Source: Dysosmobacter segnis
GTDB lineage: Bacteria > Bacillota > Clostridia > Oscillospirales > Oscillospiraceae
DNA length: 64,000 bases
Reading direction: 5' to 3'
Assembly (NCBI RefSeq): GCF_014297285.1
Contig: NZ_JACOQI010000006.1
Coordinates: 62,001 to 126,000, forward strand
The translations under genes and the position numbers were made by a program. The notes beneath the pieces were generated by a model. The model was not told where the DNA came from, searched no databases, and was given only the letters and a program-made list of their open reading frames with translations. Below, piece by piece: positions 34,742 through 42,968 of this stretch (its first letter is position 1; each line of letters opens with the position of its first letter).

Positions 34742-35419
34742 TTGGAAAAAAATGATCAGGCCGGTAAGCAGAATCAGGAGCTGACCTCCAGAAAAAAGCA
34801 AGCACTGCGGACACGGCAGAAAATATTTAAGAAAACCATGGAGCTGGGAACCAAAAAAGGGTTTGCGGCGCTGAAAATTACAGATGTATGCAAGGCGGCC
34901 AATATTTCCGTCGGTACATTTTACCACTATTTCACATCGCTGGATGCGGTCTTTCAGGAACAGTACATCGCATACGATGAGTTTATCTCTAAATCGATTC
35001 GGGAAAAACCGCTCAGCGGCGCCAGCATCGACCAGCTGTATCAGCTATTTTCTTTAAAGTATGATTATGTGTCGGAAAAGGGCGTGCAGTTTATCGTGCG
35101 CCAGTATTCCGGACAGTTCAAGCAAATCGATAACGGCAATACCTTTTTTTACTCTCAGGAGCGTGTGATGTATAGAACGCTGCTGAACATCCTGCAAAAC
35201 GGTATTGCAAGCGGTGAGCTGAAAGCACAGTTTCCTGTGGACTTTATCGCAAACTCTCTGCTTATTTTTTCGCGCGGACTCACCATTGACTGGGCGCTGA
35301 AAAATGGCAGCTATGATTTGAAAACTGTGGCGTTTCAGCATTTGGATATGATGCTCTCTCAGCTTGTGGCAGATGGCGAGAAAAATCCTCTGTATAGTGC
35401 ACTGACTGCAAACAACTGA
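34742..35419 (+). CDS. TetR/AcrR-family transcriptional regulator
   Basis: This 225-residue protein has a basic leader and the TetR HTH (about residues 25-70, ALKITDVCKAANISVGTFYH). It ends in a ligand-binding helical domain (TetR C-terminal type) of about 150 residues. TTG 34742 is preferred because GAGGGTG lies six bases before it; GTG 34727 is an alternative. It is the last gene of the island and probably its local repressor, responding to a pathway acid or acyl-CoA. That role is inferred from position and shared operator-like sites. Confidence 0.83.
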   Translation: MEKNDQAGKQNQELTSRKKQALRTRQKIFKKTMELGTKKGFAALKITDVCKAANISVGTFYHYFTSLDAVFQEQYIAYDEFISKSIREKPLSGASIDQLYQLFSLKYDYVSEKGVQFIVRQYSGQFKQIDNGNTFFYSQERVMYRTLLNILQNGIASGELKAQFPVDFIANSLLIFSRGLTIDWALKNGSYDLKTVAFQHLDMMLSQLVADGEKNPLYSALTANN

Positions 35420-35584
35420 CCGTAGCAGCACTTTTCCATAGCTGTGCAGAGCGGATCGACTTTTGAATGACAGACTCCTTCTGTTTATAATGCCTGTTTA
35501 CAAGATATATGCGTTCTGTATTTGGCATAGCCATGATTTTTTGCCATTATGCGTCGCGGTATTTCAACGAATGGTACACCCCTT

Positions 35585-35840
35585 TTGATGGGCTGTTGCA
35601 AATTTAGAGATAGAAAAAATGGCATTTCTCATCTGTTTAAGATGTAGAGCCATGATAGCAAAGGGGCATTCTTCCATCACTGCAAGAATGCCCCTTTTTC
35701 TAATATTTGAAATGCAGTGTTCCCGTTTCAAGGCGGAGAAACTGCCCACAGTCCAGATCCTGCGAAGCCGCAGCATGGACGGGTATTCAGGCGTTCCCAC
35801 CCCTTGCTTGATGTCCTCTGAAAAAATCCGGATAGCAGTT
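35585..35840 (-). pseudogene. IS1182-type transposase remnant, C-terminal part
   Basis: The translation contains GVGTPEYPSMLRLRRIWTVG, SFSALKREHCISNIRKRGIL and MEECPFAIMALHLKQMRNAI. These are close to the C-terminus of the complete transposase at 35964-37424. Only the last quarter is present. It abuts an IS256-like fragment on the opposite strand at about 35840, so two different elements have been joined. Confidence 0.8.
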
Positions 35841-35845
35841 TCCCA

Positions 35846-35977
35846 GACGGCAATTCTGCCCTGATGCTGGTCGGCGCCCGGCTTCGCCATGTGGCCGGCA
35901 CCCAGTGGGGCAACAAGAAGTACATGGACATGAAGCATTTGGAGGCGGCTCTGGACGACGCCTCTATTGCCGGCTGA
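35846..35977 (+). pseudogene. IS256 (mutator)-like transposase C-terminal fragment
   Basis: About 43 residues end at the TGA at 35975-35977, including SALMLVGARLRHVAGTQWGN and KKYMDMKHLEAALDDASIAG. The pattern 'LVGAxL...W...+YM' is like the tail of mutator-type transposases. The family call is tentative. It has no start and is not functional. Confidence 0.45.
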
Positions 35978-37424
35978 CTTCATTCAGCTGGAACCTGCAA
36001 ATAAATTTGCGCATAAATCTGGACCTGTTGACAAAAGCAAAAAACTGCTGAAACCCACAGTGGTTCCAGCAGAATAATAAATTGTGAGATAGCGAAAGGT
36101 GGCATTTTGCCATCCGCTTAAGATTTAGGGCCATGGCGGCAAGGAGGCATTCTTCCGTAGCCGCGAGAATGCCCCTTTCTCGAATCCTTGAAATACAGTG
36201 TTCCCGTTTCAAGACGGAGAAACTGCCCTCGGCCCAGATTTTGTGAAGCCGCATCATGGACAGGTATTCAGGAGTTCCCACGCGCTGATGCCCTCTGAAA
36301 AATGCCGGATAGCAGCTGCTGGCCAGCACTCTGCGCCGAATTCCAGCCTTGTCAAAACAGCCCAGCCGTTTTGGACAGTGCATACAGACATCGCCCTCGA
36401 CCTGGCAGCAACGCAGATATTTGCCCGTCGATTTGCTGCAATTTAGCCTGTGGTACGTAAGAGGAACTCCTTCCGGACAGATGAATGCGTCCAGCTGTGG
36501 ATCGTAGGAGAATCCATATTTCTCAGGTGGATTGGAGAATTGAATTGCGGGGATATATCCGATAATGCCCAGAAGCTCCAGCCCCCGGTGAACAGCACCA
36601 GTTTCGTATCCGCGATCCAGAGCAAGCCGGCTCATTGGGATGCCAAGATTGATTTGCCGTTCCAAATGCCGCAAGATCAGGACGCTTTCCTTCTCATTGG
36701 CAGAATACACATCAACGCCTGTTAAGATGCCGTGTTTGCAATCCACAGTTGCTTCCATCAGATACCCGATGCCGCGTTTGCTGCCGTGATTGATATAACC
36801 GCTGTCTGGATCTGTTTGGCTGGTGGTACGGCACTTCCTTACAATTTTTGTTGGCGGCTTTTTGAAACCCGGCTGATTGGAAAGCTCTTCATCCAAAGAA
36901 TCGAGATAGCTTTGCATACTCTGTTCAACTTCTGTTTCTACATTGATCCAGCTTTCTCTTGATACGTTGGCCGGAATATAGCTTCCATCCGCAGCCATGG
37001 CTTCTCCGTCAATCAGCCCGCTGTCTATGCATTGCTTGACTATTTCATAAAAGGCTTTCTGAAAAAGGCTGCTCTGCTGCCATTTTCGTGTTCTGGTCTT
37101 GCTGAATGTGGAGTGATTTGGGATCGTGTCATCCAGTTCAAATCCACAAAACCATCGGTAGGCGATGTTGAGCTGAACTTCCTCCACCAACCGCCGCTCT
37201 GATTTGATGCCATACAGGTATCCGATCAAGAGCATTTTGAACATACTGACAGGGTCGACAGATGGACGGCCTGTTGCCGGATAATATGGTGCCAGAAGAT
37301 CATAGATGAAATCAAAGGATACCATCCGCTCGATCTCCGCAGCAGATGGGTTTCTGGAATCAGTGACTCTATATCTACGAAAAGCATTGCCATTTGTCTG
37401 CTTTGGTGTCCCATCATGCTGCAT
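35964..37424 (-). CDS. IS1182-family DDE transposase
   Basis: This transposase of about 486 residues begins with an IS1182 N-terminal domain (NPSAAEIERMVSFDFIYDLL, then YGIKSERRLVEEVQLNIAYR). A DDE_Tnp_1-type core (DGEAMAADGSYIPANVS, LALDRGYETGAVHRGLELLG) and a zinc-like CxxC region (CCQVEGDVCMHCPKRLGC) follow. ATG 37424 has AGGAGGG immediately before it, closer than usual. The frame has no stop before the element's terminal repeat at 36021. It runs 57 bases into flanking DNA, so the last residues are contributed by the host sequence. Confidence 0.85.
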   Translation of the reverse strand: MQHDGTPKQTNGNAFRRYRVTDSRNPSAAEIERMVSFDFIYDLLAPYYPATGRPSVDPVSMFKMLLIGYLYGIKSERRLVEEVQLNIAYRWFCGFELDDTIPNHSTFSKTRTRKWQQSSLFQKAFYEIVKQCIDSGLIDGEAMAADGSYIPANVSRESWINVETEVEQSMQSYLDSLDEELSNQPGFKKPPTKIVRKCRTTSQTDPDSGYINHGSKRGIGYLMEATVDCKHGILTGVDVYSANEKESVLILRHLERQINLGIPMSRLALDRGYETGAVHRGLELLGIIGYIPAIQFSNPPEKYGFSYDPQLDAFICPEGVPLTYHRLNCSKSTGKYLRCCQVEGDVCMHCPKRLGCFDKAGIRRRVLASSCYPAFFRGHQRVGTPEYLSMMRLHKIWAEGSFSVLKREHCISRIRERGILAATEECLLAAMALNLKRMAKCHLSLSHNLLFCWNHCGFQQFFAFVNRSRFMRKFICRFQLNEVSRQ

Positions 37425-37488
37425 CCCTCCTATAACTATTTTACCACAGAAAGGATCTGCGCGCCACTTTGTCAACAGGTCCAAATCT
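36015..37488 (-). mobile_element. intact IS1182-type insertion with 15-bp inverted repeats and 6-bp target duplication
   Basis: The ends at 36021-36035 (GGACCTGTTGACAAA) and 37468-37482 (its exact complement) bound a 1462-bp element. The 6-base sequence AAATCT is repeated directly outside both ends (36015-36020 and 37483-37488). One transposase gene fills the element. The perfect repeats and target duplication indicate a fairly recent insertion. Confidence 0.88.
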
Positions 37489-38119
37489 TGACGGGACCAC
37501 ACACGATATCATGCAGTTCAATATGGGACATCTTTCGGCCTTTCTCTGATTTTTCACAAGTCATTTTTGACTTTCTGACCTTTGGATCCCTATATCCATC
37601 AGTCAATTTCATGATTGATGATAGGCTGAGATGTGATATCATAATACTTATTTTTTAACGTTCTATCATTGGCCTGACTTGATGTTGGTTGAATACAGCT
37701 CTCTTAAATATCGGCAAGTGTCTCCATAAATGTTTTTGTGCTTCGCTCAAATCGTTCATTGTATACCTTGATCTGCTGTTCGAAAGAACGAGGCATATAA
37801 GGTCATTGCTACGTTCCGGAAACGGGTGAATTGCCAAAATGAAATAGGGGTGCTCTGCTATTACAACTATAACTGTGGAAGTTACTGGACAGAGGAATGG
37901 TTTAACAAGTATCTCGTCAATATACTGCACTTGTCCCTTTACGATACAGGAGCTGACTGCGGAGTACGACAACCGGATATATGCCAAAGAAGCTGCCTGC
38001 CCTAAATATTAGTGCAGGCAGCTTCTCAATGCGGTCCGAACAGTATATCTTTGTTGTTCTTATGCGGGATGCCCTTTGCCGCTCCTTTTTCTTTTGATTG
38101 AATCCATTCTAACGCAAAC
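37489..38119. other. gene-free AT-richer stretch
   Basis: No convincing gene is seen in these about 630 bases. The base composition is lower in GC than the flanks, and short open frames lack ribosome-binding sites or family motifs. It probably represents decayed mobile DNA at the right edge of the island. A hairpin at 37988-38026 lies near its end. Confidence 0.5.
37988..38026. terminator. hairpin downstream of the ABC-F gene
   Basis: AGAAGCTGCCTGC and GCAGGCAGCTTCT form a perfect 13-bp stem with a 13-base AT-rich loop. On the minus strand it is followed by TTGGC, so termination may be modest. Confidence 0.6.
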
Positions 38120-39889
38120 TCACTGTGCGTCGATTTTTTCCTTCAGCTCCGTGAGGTACATCCACCGCTCTGTTTTTTCCTCCAGAGCGGCTTCCAGCTC
38201 CGCCTGTTTAGCCTGCAATTCCTGAAGCTTCACATAATCGCTGCCGCAGGCCCCCTGGGCTTCCTCGCACTCCCGGATCTGCTGCTCCAGAGCCGCCAGG
38301 TCCTCGTCGATGGTCTCGAACTCCCGCTGCTCCTTGAAAGAGAATTTCAATTTCCGCTCCCGGGGCCGCTCCTGAGCCGCCTTGGGCTTTTCCGCCTTGG
38401 CGGGCGCTTCTTCCTCTTTCCGCTTGGCCTTCCAGTCGGACCAGTTGCCGCTGTAACGCAGCACCTCGCCGTCCCGCACCTCAAAGACCTGCTCCGCCAG
38501 CTTATCCAGTAGGAATCGGTCATGGGACACGATGAGGATGGGACCCGGGAAACCCTGCAGATAGTCCTCCAGAATGGAGAGGGTCATCACGTCCAGATCG
38601 TTGGTCGGCTCGTCCAGCAGCAGGACGTTGGGGGCTTCCATCAGAATGGACAGCAGGTACAGCCGCCGCCGTTCTCCGCCGCTGAGCCGTCCGATGGGGA
38701 CTGACTGCAAATCGCTGGGGAACAGGAACCGCTCCATCATGGCCTTGGCGGTGAAGGTACCCTCGTCGGTGCGGACCTCGTCGCCGATGTCATGGATAAA
38801 ATCGTAGACACGCTGGTTCAGATCCAGCTCCCGACCCTCCTGAGAAAAGTGGCCGATCTTCACAGTGGTGCCGATGTCCACCGTGCCGCTGTCCGGGGAC
38901 AGTTCCCCCGCAAACAGCCGCAGCAGCGTGGATTTTCCGGCGCCGTTGTGCCCCACGATGCCGATGCGGTCATTCCGCAGCAGATTGTAGGAGAAGTCGC
39001 GAATAACCGTGCGGCTCTCGTAGGTCTTGCTGACATCGTGCAGTTCGATCAGCTTTTTACCCAGACGGCTGGACGCCGCCGCCAGCTGCATGGTATCGTC
39101 CGTCTCCGGGGCCTCCTGATTTTTCAGGGCCTCATATCGCTCGATACGGTCCCGGCTTTTGGTGGTCCGGGCCCGGCAGCCACGCATGATCCACTCCCGC
39201 TCCGTCCGCAGGATGGACTGCCGCTTCCGCTCACTGGCCTCCGCCATTTCCGCCCTCTGTGCCTTCAGCTCCAGATATTTGGAATAGTTAGCCTCGTAAT
39301 GATACAGCTTGCCCCGGCTCAGCTCCGTGATGTGGTTCACCACCCGCTCCAGAAAATAGCGGTCATGGGTCACCATCACCAGTCCGCCCTTGAAACGGCG
39401 AAGCCAGTCCTCCAGCCAGGCAGTCATCTCCGCGTCCAGATGGTTGGTGGGTTCGTCCAGCACCAGCACATCCGCCGGGTGGATCAGCGCCGCCGCCAGC
39501 GCCACCCGCTTCCGCTGTCCGCCGGAGAGGGTCCCCACCTTCTGCTCATAGTCCGGCAGGCCCAGCTTGTTGAGCATGGTTTTTGCCTCGTACTCGTTCA
39601 GCTCCCGGAATTCCTTGGGGAAATGCAGGAATACCTGCTCCAGAACGGTGGCGTCATCCTCCATGGGGGGATTCTGCTCCAGCAGGCTTACCTGCACGTT
39701 GGGATTTCGGGAGATTGTTCCGGCGTCAGCCTCTAATTTCCCGGCCAGAACCTTCAAAAAGGTGGACTTGCCGGTGCCGTTGATACCGATGACGCCTACC
39801 TTGTCCCCCTCGTTCAGATAAAAATTCACATCCTCCAACAGCTGGCGGCTGCCAAAGTTGATGGACAGATGCTCCGCGGATAAAAGCAT
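38120..39889 (-). CDS. ABC-F family ATPase
   Basis: This 589-residue soluble protein has two ABC domains and no membrane segments. Walker A motifs are GINGTGKST and GHNGAGKST. Signatures are LSGGQRKRVALA and LSGGERRRLYLL, and Walker B motifs are LVLDEPTNHLD and LLLDEPTNDLD. A linker of about 80 residues separates the domains, and a C-terminal coiled coil (about 500-585) ends it, as in Uup/EttA-type translation factors that act at the ribosome. Whether it gives antibiotic protection or is a housekeeping Uup-like factor cannot be decided. Confidence 0.93.
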   Translation of the reverse strand: MLLSAEHLSINFGSRQLLEDVNFYLNEGDKVGVIGINGTGKSTFLKVLAGKLEADAGTISRNPNVQVSLLEQNPPMEDDATVLEQVFLHFPKEFRELNEYEAKTMLNKLGLPDYEQKVGTLSGGQRKRVALAAALIHPADVLVLDEPTNHLDAEMTAWLEDWLRRFKGGLVMVTHDRYFLERVVNHITELSRGKLYHYEANYSKYLELKAQRAEMAEASERKRQSILRTEREWIMRGCRARTTKSRDRIERYEALKNQEAPETDDTMQLAAASSRLGKKLIELHDVSKTYESRTVIRDFSYNLLRNDRIGIVGHNGAGKSTLLRLFAGELSPDSGTVDIGTTVKIGHFSQEGRELDLNQRVYDFIHDIGDEVRTDEGTFTAKAMMERFLFPSDLQSVPIGRLSGGERRRLYLLSILMEAPNVLLLDEPTNDLDVMTLSILEDYLQGFPGPILIVSHDRFLLDKLAEQVFEVRDGEVLRYSGNWSDWKAKRKEEEAPAKAEKPKAAQERPRERKLKFSFKEQREFETIDEDLAALEQQIRECEEAQGACGSDYVKLQELQAKQAELEAALEEKTERWMYLTELKEKIDAQ

Positions 39890-39994
39890 AGCGGTTCTCC
39901 TTTTCCGACAATCCGAGATTGCCGTTTTGTTTTTTCCGTGATATACTATATACTAATTTTTTGAAACCGGCAAGTGTCGATAGGAGGCTAAGCT

Positions 39995-40840
39995 ATGAAA
40001 ACCTGTCTTGTTTTGGAAGGTGGAGCCATGCGGGGAATGTATACCGCTGGGGCCTTAGACGTTTTCTACAACGCCGGAATCCAGTTCGACGGCATCATCG
40101 GCGTGTCCGCCGGGGCCGCCTTCGGTGTGAATTACCTCTCCCGGCAGCCGGGACGGGTGATCCGCTACAACAAGCGCTTCAACGCCGACCATCATTACAT
40201 GGGGCTGATCCCCCTGCTGAAAACCGGCAACATCGTAGACACGGAATACGCCTATGAAAAGGTCCCCCGAGAGCTGGACCCCTTTGACGATGACACCTTC
40301 GACGCCTCCGGCGTCCCCTTCTGGGCGGTGGTGACGAATGTGGAGACCGGCCAGCCGGAATATATCCGTCTGGAACACGCCATGGCCCAGATGGACGTGA
40401 TCCGGGCCTCCGCCTCCATGCCCTTCGTGTCCCAGCCGGTGAAGATCGGCGGCAAGCTGTATCTGGACGGCGGCGTTGCGGACTCCATTCCCTTCAGAGC
40501 CGCCGAAAAGCTGGGCTTTGACCGGGTGGTGGTGATCCTCACCCGTGACAAAAGCTATGTAAAGAAGCCCATGAACCCCAAGCCCATCGACCTGTGGTAC
40601 AAGCATTACCCGGCGCTGGCAGAGCAGCTCAAAAACCGCCACAACGTCTATAACAATGCCCTTCGGGAGCTATTGAACTGGGAACAGCAGGGAAAGGCGT
40701 GGGTACTGCACCCCAGCCAACCCATTGAGATCGGGCGGCTGGAGCGCCGCAGCGACAAGCTGCAAGCGGTGTATGATCTGGGAACCGGCGACGCCGCGGC
40801 ATCGCTGGGCAGCCTCAGGACCTATCTGGCGAAAAGCTGA
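39995..40840 (+). CDS. patatin-like phospholipase family protein
   Basis: This 281-residue protein has the patatin catalytic dyad. The oxyanion hole is GGAMRGMYTAG (about residue 9), the nucleophile Ser lies in GVSAGA (GxSxG, about residue 37) and the catalytic Asp in DGGVAD (about 158). It resembles bacterial YjjU-like esterases that hydrolyse lipids at the membrane. AGGAGG precedes ATG 39995. Its stop overlaps the start of the RluA gene (TGATG). Confidence 0.9.
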   Translation: MKTCLVLEGGAMRGMYTAGALDVFYNAGIQFDGIIGVSAGAAFGVNYLSRQPGRVIRYNKRFNADHHYMGLIPLLKTGNIVDTEYAYEKVPRELDPFDDDTFDASGVPFWAVVTNVETGQPEYIRLEHAMAQMDVIRASASMPFVSQPVKIGGKLYLDGGVADSIPFRAAEKLGFDRVVVILTRDKSYVKKPMNPKPIDLWYKHYPALAEQLKNRHNVYNNALRELLNWEQQGKAWVLHPSQPIEIGRLERRSDKLQAVYDLGTGDAAASLGSLRTYLAKS

Positions 40841-41721
40841 TGGAGGTTATCACCTACACCGTGACGCCGGAGGAGGACGGCGTCTGCGTTCGGCACATTT
40901 TGAAGGCGAAGCTCCACTTCTCCACCCACGCCGTAGCCCGGCTCACCCGTGCGGAAAACGGCATCCGGGTCAATGGCATCCACGCCCGGACGGTGGACCC
41001 GGTCCATACCGGGGATGTGGTAGCGGTGCGGTCTGACGATCTGCGCCCGCCTAAGCTCCTTCCCTCGCCGGGAAACTGGCCCCTTCCCATCGTCTATGAG
41101 GATGAACACCTGCTGATCCTCAACAAGCCCGCCGGCATGACGGCCCACGCCTCCAATTTTCTGCCGGACACCCCCACCGTGGCGGGGGCGCTGGCCTATC
41201 AGCGGGGGCCGGACTTTATCTTTCATGTGGTAAACCGGCTGGATAAGGGCACCACCGGCCTCATGGCCGTGGCCAAAAGCGGCTATATCCATGACCGCCT
41301 GCGGCGCACCCTCCACACGGATGGCTTTTCCCGGGAATACCGGGCGGTGTGCGTGGGCTGCCCGGAGCCGCCCACCGGCATCATCGACGCCCCCATCGGC
41401 CGGGATGAGACCTCTGCCGTCCGCCGCATGGTCCGCTCCGACGGGCAGCGGGCCGTCAGCCATTACGAGGTCTTATCCCAGCGGGATGGCCTCTCCTTCG
41501 TAAAGCTACGGCCCGAAACGGGCCGCACCCACCAGCTCCGGGTCCACATGGCCCACATCGGCTGTCCGCTGGCCGGAGACTGGCTCTACGGCACGGAGGA
41601 CCCGGACCTGATCTCCCGCCCCGCTCTCCACGCCTACGCGCTGGCCTTGACCCACCCGGTCACCGGCACTCACCTGTATTTCACCGCCCCAACTCCGGCG
41701 GACATGGAAAAATTGATTTAA
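40840..41721 (+). CDS. RluA-family pseudouridine synthase
   Basis: This 293-residue RNA-modifying enzyme converts uridine to pseudouridine in rRNA or tRNA. The catalytic Asp is in HVVNRLDKGTTGLM. An S4-like N-terminal segment is followed by the catalytic RluA core ending in GRTHQLRVHMAHIGCPLAGD. It is coupled to the patatin gene by a one-base overlap. The target site is not predictable. Confidence 0.92.
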   Translation: MEVITYTVTPEEDGVCVRHILKAKLHFSTHAVARLTRAENGIRVNGIHARTVDPVHTGDVVAVRSDDLRPPKLLPSPGNWPLPIVYEDEHLLILNKPAGMTAHASNFLPDTPTVAGALAYQRGPDFIFHVVNRLDKGTTGLMAVAKSGYIHDRLRRTLHTDGFSREYRAVCVGCPEPPTGIIDAPIGRDETSAVRRMVRSDGQRAVSHYEVLSQRDGLSFVKLRPETGRTHQLRVHMAHIGCPLAGDWLYGTEDPDLISRPALHAYALALTHPVTGTHLYFTAPTPADMEKLI

Positions 41722-41734
41722 CGGAGGAACCACT

Positions 41735-42019
41735 ATGCTCACATGGAATGTCACCTATCACTGCAAACCCGGCAAGCGGGAGGAATTCTTCAAGGCCATT
41801 TCCGATTTAGGCGTCCGGGCCTGCTCCATTCACGAAACCGGCAACCTGAAATACGACTACTTTTTGGACGCTCAGGACCCTGACGCGCTTCTGTTGGTGG
41901 AAACCTGGCAAACCCCGGAGGACCAGCAGCGCCACTGCGGGACGGAGACCTTCGCCAAGCTGCAAGCCTTGAAAACAGAGTTCTGCGATACCGTTACCAT
42001 CGACAAATTCAATGATTGA
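41735..42019 (+). CDS. antibiotic biosynthesis monooxygenase (ABM) domain protein
   Basis: This 94-residue dimeric ferredoxin-like fold (WNVTYHCKPGKREEFFKAIS, DYFLDAQDPDALLLVETWQT) is typical of YgiN-like putative quinol monooxygenases. GGAGG lies about seven bases before ATG 41735, and it starts 13 bases after the RluA gene. Its role in an anaerobe is unclear. Confidence 0.85.
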   Translation: MLTWNVTYHCKPGKREEFFKAISDLGVRACSIHETGNLKYDYFLDAQDPDALLLVETWQTPEDQQRHCGTETFAKLQALKTEFCDTVTIDKFND

Positions 42020-42020
42020 G

Positions 42021-42059
42021 AAAAGGGCTGTCCGGCATATTTCCGGACGGCCCTTTTTT
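42021..42059. terminator. bidirectional terminator
   Basis: AAAAGGGCTGTCCGG and CCGGACGGCCCTTTT form a 15-bp stem with one wobble, followed by TT. It separates the convergent ABM and GerMN genes. Confidence 0.88.
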
Positions 42060-42068
42060 CGTTCTTCT

Positions 42069-42968
42069 TTACGGCAGGTCAATAGGACCGTAGGTGTCTG
42101 CCAGTTCGCCGTCCACCAGGAACCGCACTTCCTCCACACTCTCCAGCGACAGTAAGGACTGCTCCAGCGCCAGAACCGCCTGAGACAGGGTCTCCGGCTC
42201 CGGCTGGCCCTCCAGCAACGCCGAGGACAGGCTCACATAGCAGATCTCCTCTTCCAGCCACACCTTCCGGACCTTGAACCCCTCCGGCAGCACGGTGGAC
42301 AGGCCCTTGGTCTCCGGACCGTTTTCCAGTGCCCGCACCACGGCGGAAACCTGCGTATCGCCCTCGTAGAGGTTCAGTGTTCTGGCTTCCGCCGTCAGCG
42401 CGCCATCGCCGTTCACAAAGTACAGGGAAGCGTCCACAGTGCCCACCACGTCCTCCTTTGGGACGGTCAGAATGTCACGGGCCAAAAACACCTGCCGGCT
42501 GCGGTAGTCCAGCTCCCGGCCCGCCACGGTGATCCGCACACGGGCCACGTCCGGCAGCTGCGTCAGCGTCAGGGTAATGGCATAGTCCGCCAGAGACAGT
42601 CCCACGCCGGAAAGGGTGCTGTAAGCCGCAGAGAGATCCACCCGCAGCTCCGTTCCCTTCTGCTCTGCGGAAAGCAGGGCTGTTCCCTTTGGGAACGGGC
42701 TTTTCAACGTGGGGTCTGCCGGACCCTTCAACAGCTCCGTCACCAGCGCTGCCGCCAGTTCCTCCGTAGAGAGGCCGCTGTCCTCTAATGTCCGTTCCTC
42801 GGACCGGAGGGCGTCTCCGCCATCGGCGGAACGCAGATCCCGCTCCACAAAATACAACGCATAGGCGCTGCCGTCGCTCTCCTGGCGGACGCCGACTTTC
42901 CCGATGGCACCGCCGATCCCCATCAGCAGCACGGCCAGTAGCGCAATGGCGATCCAGCGTTTTTTCAT
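42069..42968 (-). CDS. GerMN-domain secreted/membrane protein
   Basis: This 299-residue protein has an N-terminal membrane helix (WIAIALLAVLLMGIGGAIG). Two GerMN (sporulation and spore germination) domains follow, with KGPADPTLKSPFPKGTALLS in the first and ENGPETKGLSTVLPEGFKV in the second. It overlaps the sensor kinase stop by four bases (ATGA), so it is an output or accessory of the two-component system. It may be a cell-envelope protein similar to LpqB/GerM. Confidence 0.85.
   Translation of the reverse strand: MKKRWIAIALLAVLLMGIGGAIGKVGVRQESDGSAYALYFVERDLRSADGGDALRSEERTLEDSGLSTEELAAALVTELLKGPADPTLKSPFPKGTALLSAEQKGTELRVDLSAAYSTLSGVGLSLADYAITLTLTQLPDVARVRITVAGRELDYRSRQVFLARDILTVPKEDVVGTVDASLYFVNGDGALTAEARTLNLYEGDTQVSAVVRALENGPETKGLSTVLPEGFKVRKVWLEEEICYVSLSSALLEGQPEPETLSQAVLALEQSLLSLESVEEVRFLVDGELADTYGPIDLP

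Noticed and set aside
37655..37987. 110-codon open frame in the gap before the ABC-F gene
   Set aside because: It has no ribosome-binding site and no recognisable domain, and lies in AT-richer decayed DNA.
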